A stretch of 64,000 nucleotides of DNA from Subsaximicrobium wynnwilliamsii. GTDB taxonomy: Bacteria > Bacteroidota > Bacteroidia > Flavobacteriales > Flavobacteriaceae. The stretch is from positions 41,715 to 105,714 of the forward strand of contig NZ_VORM01000018.1 in NCBI RefSeq assembly GCF_007997225.1, given 5' to 3'. Positions 34,892-41,890 of the stretch are shown here, piece by piece. The notes under the pieces are model-generated. The model was not told the DNA's origin. It was given only the letters and a program-made list of their open reading frames with translations, and did not search any database. Position 1 is the stretch's first letter. Each line of letters opens with the position of its first letter. Both the position numbers and the translations under genes were made by a program.

Positions 34892-35045
34892 AGAAAAAAA
34901 CGCGAAAAAAACCTTTGATGCCGTAAAATTTATGCGCGAACAAAGGGACAGAATTTCAAAGGACATAATGAATTTAAGTCCAGAGGAAATTGTCAAATAT
35001 TTTGAACAGAATAAAAACAAAAAGCGGATAAAGCCCAGTGCCTAA
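34881..35045 (+). CDS. Small basic/acidic protein, probable antitoxin partner of the PIN gene, 54 aa
   Basis: The frame from ATG 34881 gives a 54-residue charged, helical protein with KTFDAVKFMREQRDRISKDI and LSPEEIVKYF. It overlaps the PIN gene by 11 bp, which implies translational coupling. Its stop TAA (35043-35045) lies inside the attC-like core GCCTAAC at 35040-35046, as often seen in integron cassettes. The antitoxin role is inferred from size and position; antitoxins usually precede toxins, so this order is reversed. Confidence 0.75.
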   Translation: MKTKEKNAKKTFDAVKFMREQRDRISKDIMNLSPEEIVKYFEQNKNKKRIKPSA

Positions 35046-35172
35046 CACCTTGTTTAAGCCATTGCTGGGTCTGTGCCTATCTGGAAAATCCTCACGGATT
35101 TCCCAGCGGAGTTTTGTATTTTTAATTACTAGTTTCTTGCCTACGCAACCACCCACTCACCCATTCCATCAA
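35040..35172 (+). repeat. attC-like element E1, right end atypical
   Basis: It begins GCCTAAC, the complement of GTTAGGC at the start of the same cassette. It continues with the AAGCCATTGCTGGGTCTG block shared with E4 and E5, and with AAATCCTCACGGATTT at the centre. No GTT core is found at the expected distance (about 35172), where a C-rich stretch stands instead. A GTTGTGT at 35283-35289 could be the displaced right end. Confidence 0.6.
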
Positions 35173-35198
35173 CCCCCACCACAAACCATCAAAAAAAT

Positions 35199-35214
35199 TA
35201 CGTAGTTCTACGTA
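35199..35214. promoter_or_regulatory. Inverted repeat TACGTAGTTCTACGTA
   Basis: Seven-base arms with a 2-nt spacer form a compact dyad 97 bp upstream of the next ATG. It could be an operator site for a dimeric regulator; no regulator gene is nearby. Confidence 0.4.
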
Positions 35215-35310
35215 TATGATATGTCCTTTATTTTGTCTTACTTGCTGTTATTATTCAGATATACAATTGTCTATATCCAGTCGTTGTGTGTATTTTAAAA
35301 AACCAATCCA

Positions 35311-36033
35311 ATGAAAAAAATTTTAATCCTGTTTGTTGTAGTCATGTATTTAGCACCTCAAAATTTGAAAGCTCAAAATGATGGAGCGGCTGTAGCGACT
35401 GTTGCTGGTGGATTGTTAGCTATTGGAGCCGGAATTGCTGCAATAGAACAAATGAAAGAACAAGCAGAATTAACTGCAACAGAATGGTTCTTAACAAACC
35501 ATCCAGAATACAATAAATTTTCACTCAAAACGCTCGACTTTGATGGGAAGAAACTGAAGGATATGTCTTCAACATCAGTAATTACATTTAAAATTAGAGA
35601 ATTTGATATCAAAGGAAATGAACCAGAATTAGGTAAAAAATTGGTCTTATTTGGTTTTACAAGTTACGGTTGGATTAATGAATATGGTATTGACTTCAGC
35701 AAAGTAGAATGGTTTCTGATTGATAGTAATGAATGGATGAATATGATGACTGCATATACTAAAGTGGCTTCAAGCGAAAAAAATGAGGGTACCATTCGAG
35801 GCGCATTAAAAGACGGAAAGGTCGTAAATAAAGGGGTTAAAGTAAAAAATAGAGAAGATATTGATTTTTACAAAATAGAGGGAGATATGTATCTAGTGAC
35901 AGACTACTCACCTGAAATGAAATTTATTTATAATGAACGCTCACTAGGAATTTATCTAAAAGAAACAATGAATTTGATTCAAATTGGACGAGGTAATTTA
36001 ATTAATATTCACGAGTTCTTTTTTGATGAATAA
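35311..36033 (+). CDS. Secreted hypothetical protein, 240 aa
   Basis: Signal peptide MKKILILFVVVMYLAPQNLKAQ, then a Gly/Ala-rich hydrophobic stretch (AAVATVAGGLLAIGAGIAA, about 27-45) that could insert in a membrane. A soluble mixed domain follows with repeated aromatic and acidic motifs. I recognise no family. It is followed after 7 bp by the attC-like element E2, so it is the body of a cassette. Confidence 0.75.
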   Translation: MKKILILFVVVMYLAPQNLKAQNDGAAVATVAGGLLAIGAGIAAIEQMKEQAELTATEWFLTNHPEYNKFSLKTLDFDGKKLKDMSSTSVITFKIREFDIKGNEPELGKKLVLFGFTSYGWINEYGIDFSKVEWFLIDSNEWMNMMTAYTKVASSEKNEGTIRGALKDGKVVNKGVKVKNREDIDFYKIEGDMYLVTDYSPEMKFIYNERSLGIYLKETMNLIQIGRGNLINIHEFFFDE

Positions 36034-36040
36034 AAATGAC

Positions 36041-36174
36041 TTACAACACCTTATAAAATTAATTGCTGTTGCAAAGCTAATTAAGAAAATCCTCGCAGAT
36101 TTTCCAGCGGAGTTTTGTACTTTTAATGGCTCGTGTGTGAGACACGCAACGGCTCATACACATCAACGTTGTGC
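36041..36174 (+). repeat. attC-like element E2 (134 bp)
   Basis: It begins TTACAAC 7 bp after the stop of the preceding gene and ends GTTGTGC. The centre is AAATCCTCGCAGATTTTCC, an imperfect hairpin. CACGCAACGGCTCATAC in the right half matches the layout of E0. The next cassette starts at the terminal GTTGTGCGTA. Confidence 0.7.
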
Positions 36175-36353
36175 GTAAGTTGCTCACTCAACCTAAAAAA
36201 ACTATTTCAATAAATAAAAAGAAGCTTTCAGGCGGATTTTCGGGACTGAAACCCTAATCTTGTTTAACGAACGTAACTAACCGAGTATCAGTAAATTATA
36301 TTTTTAATATTAAATATTTTGTCGTAATATTGTAAAATATAAAACAAAAAAAT

Positions 36354-37049
36354 ATGATTGAAAATTTAATAAAGTGGAAAGAAGGTGTTTATGAATTTAA
36401 CACCAGATTAATTAAATCATTGGAAGAAAAATCAAACTATAAAGACCTGTATTTTGGCTTCGAAATCTTTGATGGAAAACCTATCACAAATCCAGAAATT
36501 CTTTTTATAGGTATTAATCCTGGTCGCGGTAATGGAGATTCTGGGAAAAAAATAATAGAAACTGACCAAATATCTTATCTAGATATTTACAATGATGATT
36601 ATAGAGATGATTATCCAAACACATATCATTTAGCAGAAAAGACTATTAAGTTTTTTAAGTTAATCAACTGGAGTGATGAAAAAATAAAAAGTATTTTTAA
36701 AGAAAAAGTTGTAAAAAGTAATTTTTTCCATTTAGCTACAGAAAACATAAATGATTTGAAAAAGGTTATTGACGACATTCAATATAGCAATGAATATTTT
36801 AAAAAAAGCGCCTATTTTTCAATACAGTTAATCAACATACTAAAACCTAAAGTTGTGATTTTAGAAGGTAAAACTGTTTTTAATAATATTGTAGAACAAT
36901 GCTATGAACAAAAGGTATGGACTTCTAACGATTTTGGATATTTATACGACAAGGTAAATAATACTCATATTATTGGATACAAAAGAAGTAGTTTTACGAA
37001 TGAAAACAGAGAATTTTTCACAAATAAACTTCAAGATATTCTATCATAA
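36354..37049 (+). CDS. Uracil-DNA-glycosylase-fold-like protein, 231 aa
   Basis: The segment PEILFIGINPGRGNGDSGKK (about 47-66) resembles the first active-site strand of the uracil-DNA glycosylase superfamily, and ILKPKVVILEGKTVFNNI (about 162-180) resembles its later strand. The rest is Lys/Asn-rich. A second short gene follows 13 bp later. Both are enclosed by GTTGTGCGTA and its near-complement TACGCACAAT. The family call is a structural guess from two motifs; no catalytic His motif is obvious. Confidence 0.6.
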   Translation: MIENLIKWKEGVYEFNTRLIKSLEEKSNYKDLYFGFEIFDGKPITNPEILFIGINPGRGNGDSGKKIIETDQISYLDIYNDDYRDDYPNTYHLAEKTIKFFKLINWSDEKIKSIFKEKVVKSNFFHLATENINDLKKVIDDIQYSNEYFKKSAYFSIQLINILKPKVVILEGKTVFNNIVEQCYEQKVWTSNDFGYLYDKVNNTHIIGYKRSSFTNENREFFTNKLQDILS

Positions 37050-37062
37050 TAAAGATAAATTT

Positions 37063-37476
37063 ATGCCTAATTTTGACCAAATTACTATGTTGAAAAGAGT
37101 TTTAGAGACTTCTTTTATCAAGGAATCAATTTATAGTTTTTTACCAACAGAAAAACCGTATTCAGATTTGTTAACAATCAACAACGACAACGAGTTTGTT
37201 AGCCTATCAAATGCTAATGCCTTCATAATACCTATCCTTGAAGCTGACGAAAACACTATCGGAAAAATAAAAGAGAAACTAAACCATATTTTTAATCGAG
37301 AAAAATTTGTAGTTTCATTTCAAAAATCGGAATATGAAAGTGAATTTGAAAATATGGTATATATTGAGATAAACGATTTAATCAAGCATGCCGAAAAAAA
37401 TGGAGCTTGCAAAAGAAACTTATTTAGTTTATCGCTAAAAGAACTAATATTTAAAGATAAAACCTACGCACAATAA
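37063..37476 (+). CDS. Hypothetical protein, 137 aa, second gene of a cassette
   Basis: Starts MPNFDQITMLKRVLETSF; no motif recognised, no signal peptide. The start at 37063 was chosen because a longer frame would overlap the upstream gene by 77 bp. The stop TAA (37474-37476) overlaps the core TACGCACAAT at 37465-37474, which mirrors GTTGTGCGTA at the start of the cassette. The pairing with the preceding gene suggests a two-component system. Confidence 0.7.
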   Translation: MPNFDQITMLKRVLETSFIKESIYSFLPTEKPYSDLLTINNDNEFVSLSNANAFIIPILEADENTIGKIKEKLNHIFNREKFVVSFQKSEYESEFENMVYIEINDLIKHAEKNGACKRNLFSLSLKELIFKDKTYAQ

Positions 37477-37740
37477 CTAAGTATTCGGCTCGCCGATAGG
37501 CCAGAGATGAATACTGTGTTGACGAATCCGGTTGATTTGCCGTCTATGGGTAAAACGTTGAGTCGAGGGAAGGATGGTTGGAAGTTTTGCTTTTATTGAT
37601 GTGGTCAGAAAGCATAAAGCTTACTTGTTTTCTAACGCCATGAGTGCTTTTTAGTGGTTTAAATTTTCAATAGCTGGTTTTCATCGTTTAATTTTAAAGT
37701 TAAGGCATAGTAGAGCCAGTCCGCATGTGCAGAATAATTT

Positions 37741-38046
37741 TTAGTTGCTCCCATTCAATTTCCTGTCTTTCAGTAAAACCCGCCAATTCTCTGGAGGCCC
37801 ACGATCGTTGAACAATAGTATCGTATGCAATCTCCCTTTTTTACAGACAGGACATCGGCGATGCAAAAGTGGTTCTTTTGTTCTGACAGGTTCCCTCTTT
37901 ACAGTGGCCAGTTCAGCTTGTAGTTTTGGCAACTTCTCTTTTTTCCAATTGCTGCTCAAAATGCCATAGTGCCGTATTCTGGTAAATCCCTTGGGTAAAA
38001 CGTGCAGGGCAAAGCGTCTGACGAACTCCTGGCTCGACTCCAAAGC
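37741..38046 (-). pseudogene. IS91-type transposase fragment (C-terminal ~100 aa)
   Basis: The minus strand encodes ALESSQEFVRRFALHVLPKGFTRIRHYGILSS, the conserved C-terminal part of IS91-type (Y2) transposases. A CPVCKKGRL zinc-knuckle-like motif and a stop at 37741 follow. The N-terminal catalytic part is absent; the frame changes to unrelated sequence near 38046. The fragment replaces the attC-like element expected between two cassettes and the start of the next cassette. About 260 bp downstream of its 3' end hold no gene. Confidence 0.8.
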
Positions 38047-38094
38047 ATTAAAAAAAAATTTAGGAACGATTGAAAATTTTGAGTACATTTAAAT

Positions 38095-38298
38095 ATGCAA
38101 ATCGAAAGAACAAATAAAGAAATATTAATCCGAGTATCTTCTGGAACGGATTTGGTCGGACTTCAACGGATTTTGGACTATCTAAAATTCCGTGAAATAG
38201 CATCAAAAAGCAAAGCATCTCAAAAACAAATCGACGAACTTTCTTCCGAATCCAAATCTTCTTGGTGGAATAAAAACAAAAGTCGGTTTGTAAAGTGA
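38095..38298 (+). CDS. Probable antitoxin of PIN toxin, 67 aa
   Basis: A small hydrophilic protein (MQIERTNKEILIRVSSGTDLVGLQRILDYLKFREIA...) with a predicted N-terminal strand and helices. It overlaps the PIN gene by 4 bp (ATGA-type junction). Size, order and overlap are those of a toxin-antitoxin antitoxin. The DNA-binding fold is not identifiable by eye. Confidence 0.8.
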   Translation: MQIERTNKEILIRVSSGTDLVGLQRILDYLKFREIASKSKASQKQIDELSSESKSSWWNKNKSRFVK

Positions 38299-38735
38299 AA
38301 ATCGTAATCGATACTAATATAATTTTCAGCGGACTTTTAAGCCCAAATGGAACAATTAGTGACCTTTTGCTGAATTCGTCAAATACGTTTGATTTTTATT
38401 CACCAACTTATCTGCTAGACGAACTTGAAAACCACAAGAAAAAACTATTAAAAATTAGTGGATTATCAGAAAAGGAACTGGGTTTTCTGCAACGCCATTT
38501 ATCCAAAAAAATAGACTTGATTGATTTGGAATCCATCAGAGAATCAACTTGGGAAACAGCGATAGAACTAACCAACCATGTCGACGAATTTGATGCACCT
38601 TTTATTGCTCTTGCGCTGGAACTGGATTCACCACTTTGGACTGGCGATAAGAAATTAATAAAGGGGTTGAACAAGAAAGGAATTGACTGGATTTTGACAA
38701 CAGAAATTATAACTGAAATACGAAACGAGGAATAA
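38295..38735 (+). CDS. PIN-domain toxin, 146 aa
   Basis: PIN-fold acidic residues: Asp6 in MKIVIDTNIIFSGLL, Glu in YLLDELENHKKKL, Asp residues in EFDAPFIALALELDSPLWTGDKKLI. This is the pattern of putative toxins that cleave RNA. It is translationally coupled to the antitoxin upstream. The stop is 7 bp before the attC-like element E4. The left border of this cassette has been overwritten by an IS91-type fragment. Confidence 0.88.
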   Translation: MKIVIDTNIIFSGLLSPNGTISDLLLNSSNTFDFYSPTYLLDELENHKKKLLKISGLSEKELGFLQRHLSKKIDLIDLESIRESTWETAIELTNHVDEFDAPFIALALELDSPLWTGDKKLIKGLNKKGIDWILTTEIITEIRNEE

Positions 38736-38742
38736 AATTGCT

Positions 38743-38878
38743 TGCTAACAAAGCACCGTGTACAAGCCATTGCTGGGTCTGTGCCGACTTGGAAAATCTA
38801 CGGATTTACCAAAGTTAGTTTATATTTACAGAGGTTCGTGCTAAAACATGCCACAGCTCATATACATAAACGTTGCCA
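38743..38878 (+). repeat. attC-like element E4 (136 bp)
   Basis: It begins TGCTAAC and ends GTTGCCA. Arms TGTACAAGCCATTGC and GCCACAGCTCATATACA pair imperfectly; the centre is AAATCTACGGATTT. The inner 100 bp is nearly identical to E5. GTTGCCAATA (38872-38881) opens the KilA-N cassette. Confidence 0.72.
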
Positions 38879-39057
38879 ATAATACTTAAAACCCGATAAT
38901 TCAATATAATTTTCTGCACTAAATTTTAAGATTTTCCCTTTTTAGTCGTATTTAAAGTAACAATCAAAGTGATTTTTGTTTAACTGAATTTTTTTTTATA
39001 GAAATATTAAGCTACGATAATTAAATTATCTTTGAATAATAATTGAAAATATTTAAA

Positions 39058-39945
39058 ATGGCAAAAAGAAACAGCATAATTGTAGAAGGTACAGAAATAA
39101 ATATAACTTCTTTAAAAGAGGAAGATTATATTTCTCTTACCGATATGGCGGGAAGCAAAGATGATGATAGCAGAGCTGCTGATGTTATTAAAAACTGGAT
39201 TAGAAACAGGTCAACCATCGAATTTTTAGGCACTTGGGAATCATTATACAACAAAGATTTTAAAGTGGTCGAATTCGACCACTTTAGAAAAGAGGCAGGT
39301 CTTCCAACTTTTACTATGAGCGTTTCTAATTGGGTAGAATCCACAAATGCTAAAGGAATATTTTCAGTAAAAGGAAGATATGGCGGAACATATGCGCACA
39401 GAGATATAGCTTTTGAATTTGGCTCTGCAATTAGTCCTATATTCAAACTTCATATTATTAAAGAATATCAAAGACTCAAAGAAATTGAGACTGATAAGTA
39501 TGGTTTAGAATGGGATGTCAGAAGGATTTTGAGTAAAACTAATTATAAAATACATACTGATGCTGTAAAAAAACACATCATTCCTAAAACCAGATATAGC
39601 GCGGCTAAAGAATGGTTAGAATATGCGGATGAAGCTGATTTATTAAACATTGCATTATTCGGATGCACTGCTAAACAATGGAGAGAATTAAATCCTACCA
39701 AAGTCTTGAATGGCGAAAACATAAGAGATATGGCAAGTATCAATGAGTTAGCAATATTATCAAATCTTGAGAGTTTGAGTTCAACATTAATAAACAATAA
39801 CATTACTAAAAAAAATAGGCTCAAGATACTTATTGATACTGTTAGAGAACAAAGAGAGACATTAGATAAAATTGATATTATTAAATCGCTGAAAAAGAAC
39901 AGTAATAGAACTTTCATAGATGCGAAAAGAAAACTAAAGGAATAA
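39058..39945 (+). CDS. KilA-N domain protein, 295 aa
   Basis: KilA-N domains bind DNA and occur mainly in phage and mobile-element proteins. The domain covers about residues 8-145: ISLTDMAGSKDDDSRAADVIKNWIRNRSTIEFLGTWE, then FTMSVSNWVESTNAKGIFSVKGRYGGTYAHRDIAFEFGSAISPIFKLHIIKEYQRLKE. The rest is a helical tail of unknown function. Start MAKRNS at 39058. It stands alone in a cassette bordered by GTTGCCAATA and its exact complement TATTGGCAAC, so it reads as cassette cargo, not as part of a prophage. Confidence 0.9.
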   Translation: MAKRNSIIVEGTEINITSLKEEDYISLTDMAGSKDDDSRAADVIKNWIRNRSTIEFLGTWESLYNKDFKVVEFDHFRKEAGLPTFTMSVSNWVESTNAKGIFSVKGRYGGTYAHRDIAFEFGSAISPIFKLHIIKEYQRLKEIETDKYGLEWDVRRILSKTNYKIHTDAVKKHIIPKTRYSAAKEWLEYADEADLLNIALFGCTAKQWRELNPTKVLNGENIRDMASINELAILSNLESLSSTLINNNITKKNRLKILIDTVREQRETLDKIDIIKSLKKNSNRTFIDAKRKLKE

Positions 39946-39991
39946 AAAGATTTGAATATCAATAAAATTTTGGAAATCGAAATCGTACTAT

Positions 39992-40120
39992 TGGCAACAC
40001 CGTGTACAAGCCATTGCTGGGTCTGTGCCGATTTGGAACATCTACGGATTTACCAAAGTTAGTTTATATTTGGAGAGGTTCGTGCTAAAACAAGCAACTA
40101 GTCATACTCAAACCCATCCC
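39992..40120 (+). repeat. attC-like element E5, right end atypical
   Basis: It begins TGGCAAC (within TATTGGCAAC, 39989-39998) and is nearly identical to E4 for about 100 bp. The right part GCAACTAGTCATACTCAAACC matches E0 and E6, but the terminal GTT core is replaced by a C-rich stretch, as in E1. Confidence 0.65.
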
Positions 40121-40128
40121 CCACAATC

Positions 40129-40965
40129 ACGAAAAAATCACTACTCCCATTTATATTAATTGCTTTTACCGTGAATGCACAGCAGGAAGACACTGTGGAT
40201 TTGAAATGGAAAAATAGCCGATACTTTGACTTACAAGACTGTAATGCGTGATGTTGTTCTTGAAAAGAGTAAGGAACAAACTGAAAATGATTCGATCTCT
40301 GGAACAATGAGCGGCATGTTTAAAGCCTTACAAAACCAGTTATCTGGTTTGAAATACGAAACAAAATTGTTTCCAGACAACACAGGAAATGTGGATATTG
40401 AAATGTTGCTCAAAAATGACAAAGCCGACACTACAGAAAAATTATTTTCTGGAATGGCTAAAATGAACGGAAATGTTGTTTTAAGAGGTAAAGTAAGTCC
40501 GGAAGGAGAAGTATTGAGCTTCTATTACAAAAGAGCTCAAAACAATCTTATTTCGATGCTGTTTGAACTTCCAGCCAAACCAGCTAAAGTTGGCGATGAA
40601 TGGAATTTGAAAGTGGATATGATTACGATGGACCAAAACTTTAAAGCCGATACATATTCAAAAAAAACACTGTGAGACTTAAGGATTTGAAAATAACAAA
40701 TGGAAGAAAAATAGCAGTAATCGAATATGATTTACAGGAATATGTTTCGGGCGATTTTGGAAATGGTATGTTATCAATGTTTACTAAAGACAGCAATGAC
40801 AAAAAAACAGTCATGAAAATGTCCCATAAAGCCACTGCCGAATTTGATTTAGAAAAGGGTTACTGGATTTTATACGACGGCATCATGACCGTTGAGACCA
40901 ATTTTTCACTTATGGGAATGGGAGGAAGTAAAAGGACTGAATTTAAACTGACACCTGAAAAATAA
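40129..40965 (+). pseudogene. Secreted DUF6263-like protein, start codon lost and two frameshifts
   Basis: Joining frames gives KKSLLPFILIAFTVNAQQEDTVDLKWK...LTYKTVMRDVVLEKSKEQ...NTVRLKDLKITNGRKIAVIEYDLQ...TEFKLTPEK, a signal-peptide protein resembling a Bacteroidota family of about 280 residues. The expected ATG is ACG at 40129. There is one extra A in the run at 40210-40214 and one A too few in the run at 40660-40667, so the two shifts cancel. Homopolymer sequencing error is a possible alternative to real decay, but it does not explain the missing start. Confidence 0.75.
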
Positions 40966-40975
40966 TTTTAGCCTC

Positions 40976-41067
40976 CTTACGAAAATCCTCGCGGATTCAT
41001 AATTCGTTTATATTTGCTAGATTAGTTGCTCAAAACATGCAACTAACCATACCCAAGAGCGTTGTGC
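40976..41067 (+). repeat. attC-like element E6, left part missing
   Basis: Only the centre (AAATCCTCGCGGATTC) and right half remain; the right half is closely similar to E0 (TTTGCTAGATTAGTTGCTC, GCAACTAACCATAC). It ends in GTTGTGC at 41061-41067. The left AAC core is absent. Confidence 0.65.
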
Positions 41068-41121
41068 AACATTAGGAAAACTCATCAAGTTGTCGGACAT
41101 TTAAGGCCAAAAACAAAAGTA

Positions 41122-41364
41122 ATGGCAACAGTTGACAACATAAGAAACGGATTGATTGATAAAATCCTATCAATTAAAAACAAAGATTTTTTACAAGCTC
41201 TTGACAATTTAATAACTTCAAGCTCTTCTTCCTCTGAATTGGTCGAATTAACCAATGAGCAAAAAGTAATGTTAGAAATAAGTGAAGAGGATATTAAGAA
41301 TGGCTAACTGATTTCTCAAGATGCAATGAATAAAAGAAATCTGGAATGGCTAAACGCAATGTAA
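41122..41364 (+). pseudogene. RelB-like antitoxin interrupted by TAA
   Basis: From ATG 41122 the frame reads MATVDNIRNGLIDKILSIKNKDFLQALDNLITSSSSSSELVELTNEQKVMLEISEEDIKNG, then TAA at 41305-41307. It then continues in frame as LISQDAMNKRNLEWLNAM to a second stop at 41362-41364. The second part overlaps the toxin start, which is what an intact antitoxin would do. The likely ancestral codon at the stop is CAA or similar. The N-terminal 61 residues might still be made. Confidence 0.75.
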
Positions 41365-41630
41365 TTTGGACAAGAACTGCCGATTTATAATTCGTCGGAA
41401 TTTTAGAATATTGGGTTAAGCGAAATAAATCCAAAAGATATTCAATTAAGCTCGTAAAATTGGTTTCGGAACGAACAAACCAAATAGCAGAAACGCCTTT
41501 TATTTACAAATCAACTGACTTTAAAGATGTTCGAGTTGCATCTCTTGGAAATTACAGCATTTACTATAAAGTTTCAGAAACTGATTTAATAATCTCTGCA
41601 TTTTGGGATAACCGACAAGACGGAAAATAA
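41346..41630 (+). pseudogene. RelE/ParE-type toxin interrupted by TAA
   Basis: From ATG 41346: MAKRNVIWTRTADL, then TAA at 41388-41390, then FVGILEYWVKRNKSKRYSIKLVKLVSERTNQIAETP...DVRVASLGNYSIYYKVSETDLIISAFWDNRQDGK. The downstream part has the RelE/ParE strand pattern (VASLGNYSIYYKV, FWDNRQD). Only the single stop breaks a 94-residue gene. The start overlaps the antitoxin end. Confidence 0.8.
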
Positions 41631-41631
41631 C

Positions 41632-41670
41632 GTTGCACAACAACGTATTCATCTCATATATAGGTATTTG
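41632..41670 (+). repeat. attC-like left end E7
   Basis: GTTGCACAAC (41632-41641) is the exact complement of GTTGTGCAAC at 41061-41070, which opens this cassette, and follows the toxin stop by one base. The sequence after it (AACGTATTCATCTCATATAT) differs from the other elements, and no right end was found before the next gene. The remaining 220 bp to the symporter gene hold nothing recognisable. Confidence 0.6.
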
Positions 41671-41890
41671 ATTAAACGGAGTTAAGGTATATTTGCGAGT
41701 CGGCCAAATTTCTAAATTTAGGTAGCAGTATTCCTTCGGTGGGCTTATTGAGATAGAAAGTTAATAAGTAAAATTTGAAAATTCGGCTCGTGCTCAATCA
41801 AAAATATTTTTATAATTCTTAAGGAGCGACTAATCAATCTCGTCATCGGTACTTAACTGAATCCTTTTAAATCTCTATATGAAATTGGAA

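Noticed and set aside
39058..39945. Prophage remnant because of the KilA-N domain
   Set aside because: No other phage genes nearby; the gene is precisely bordered by complementary cassette cores.
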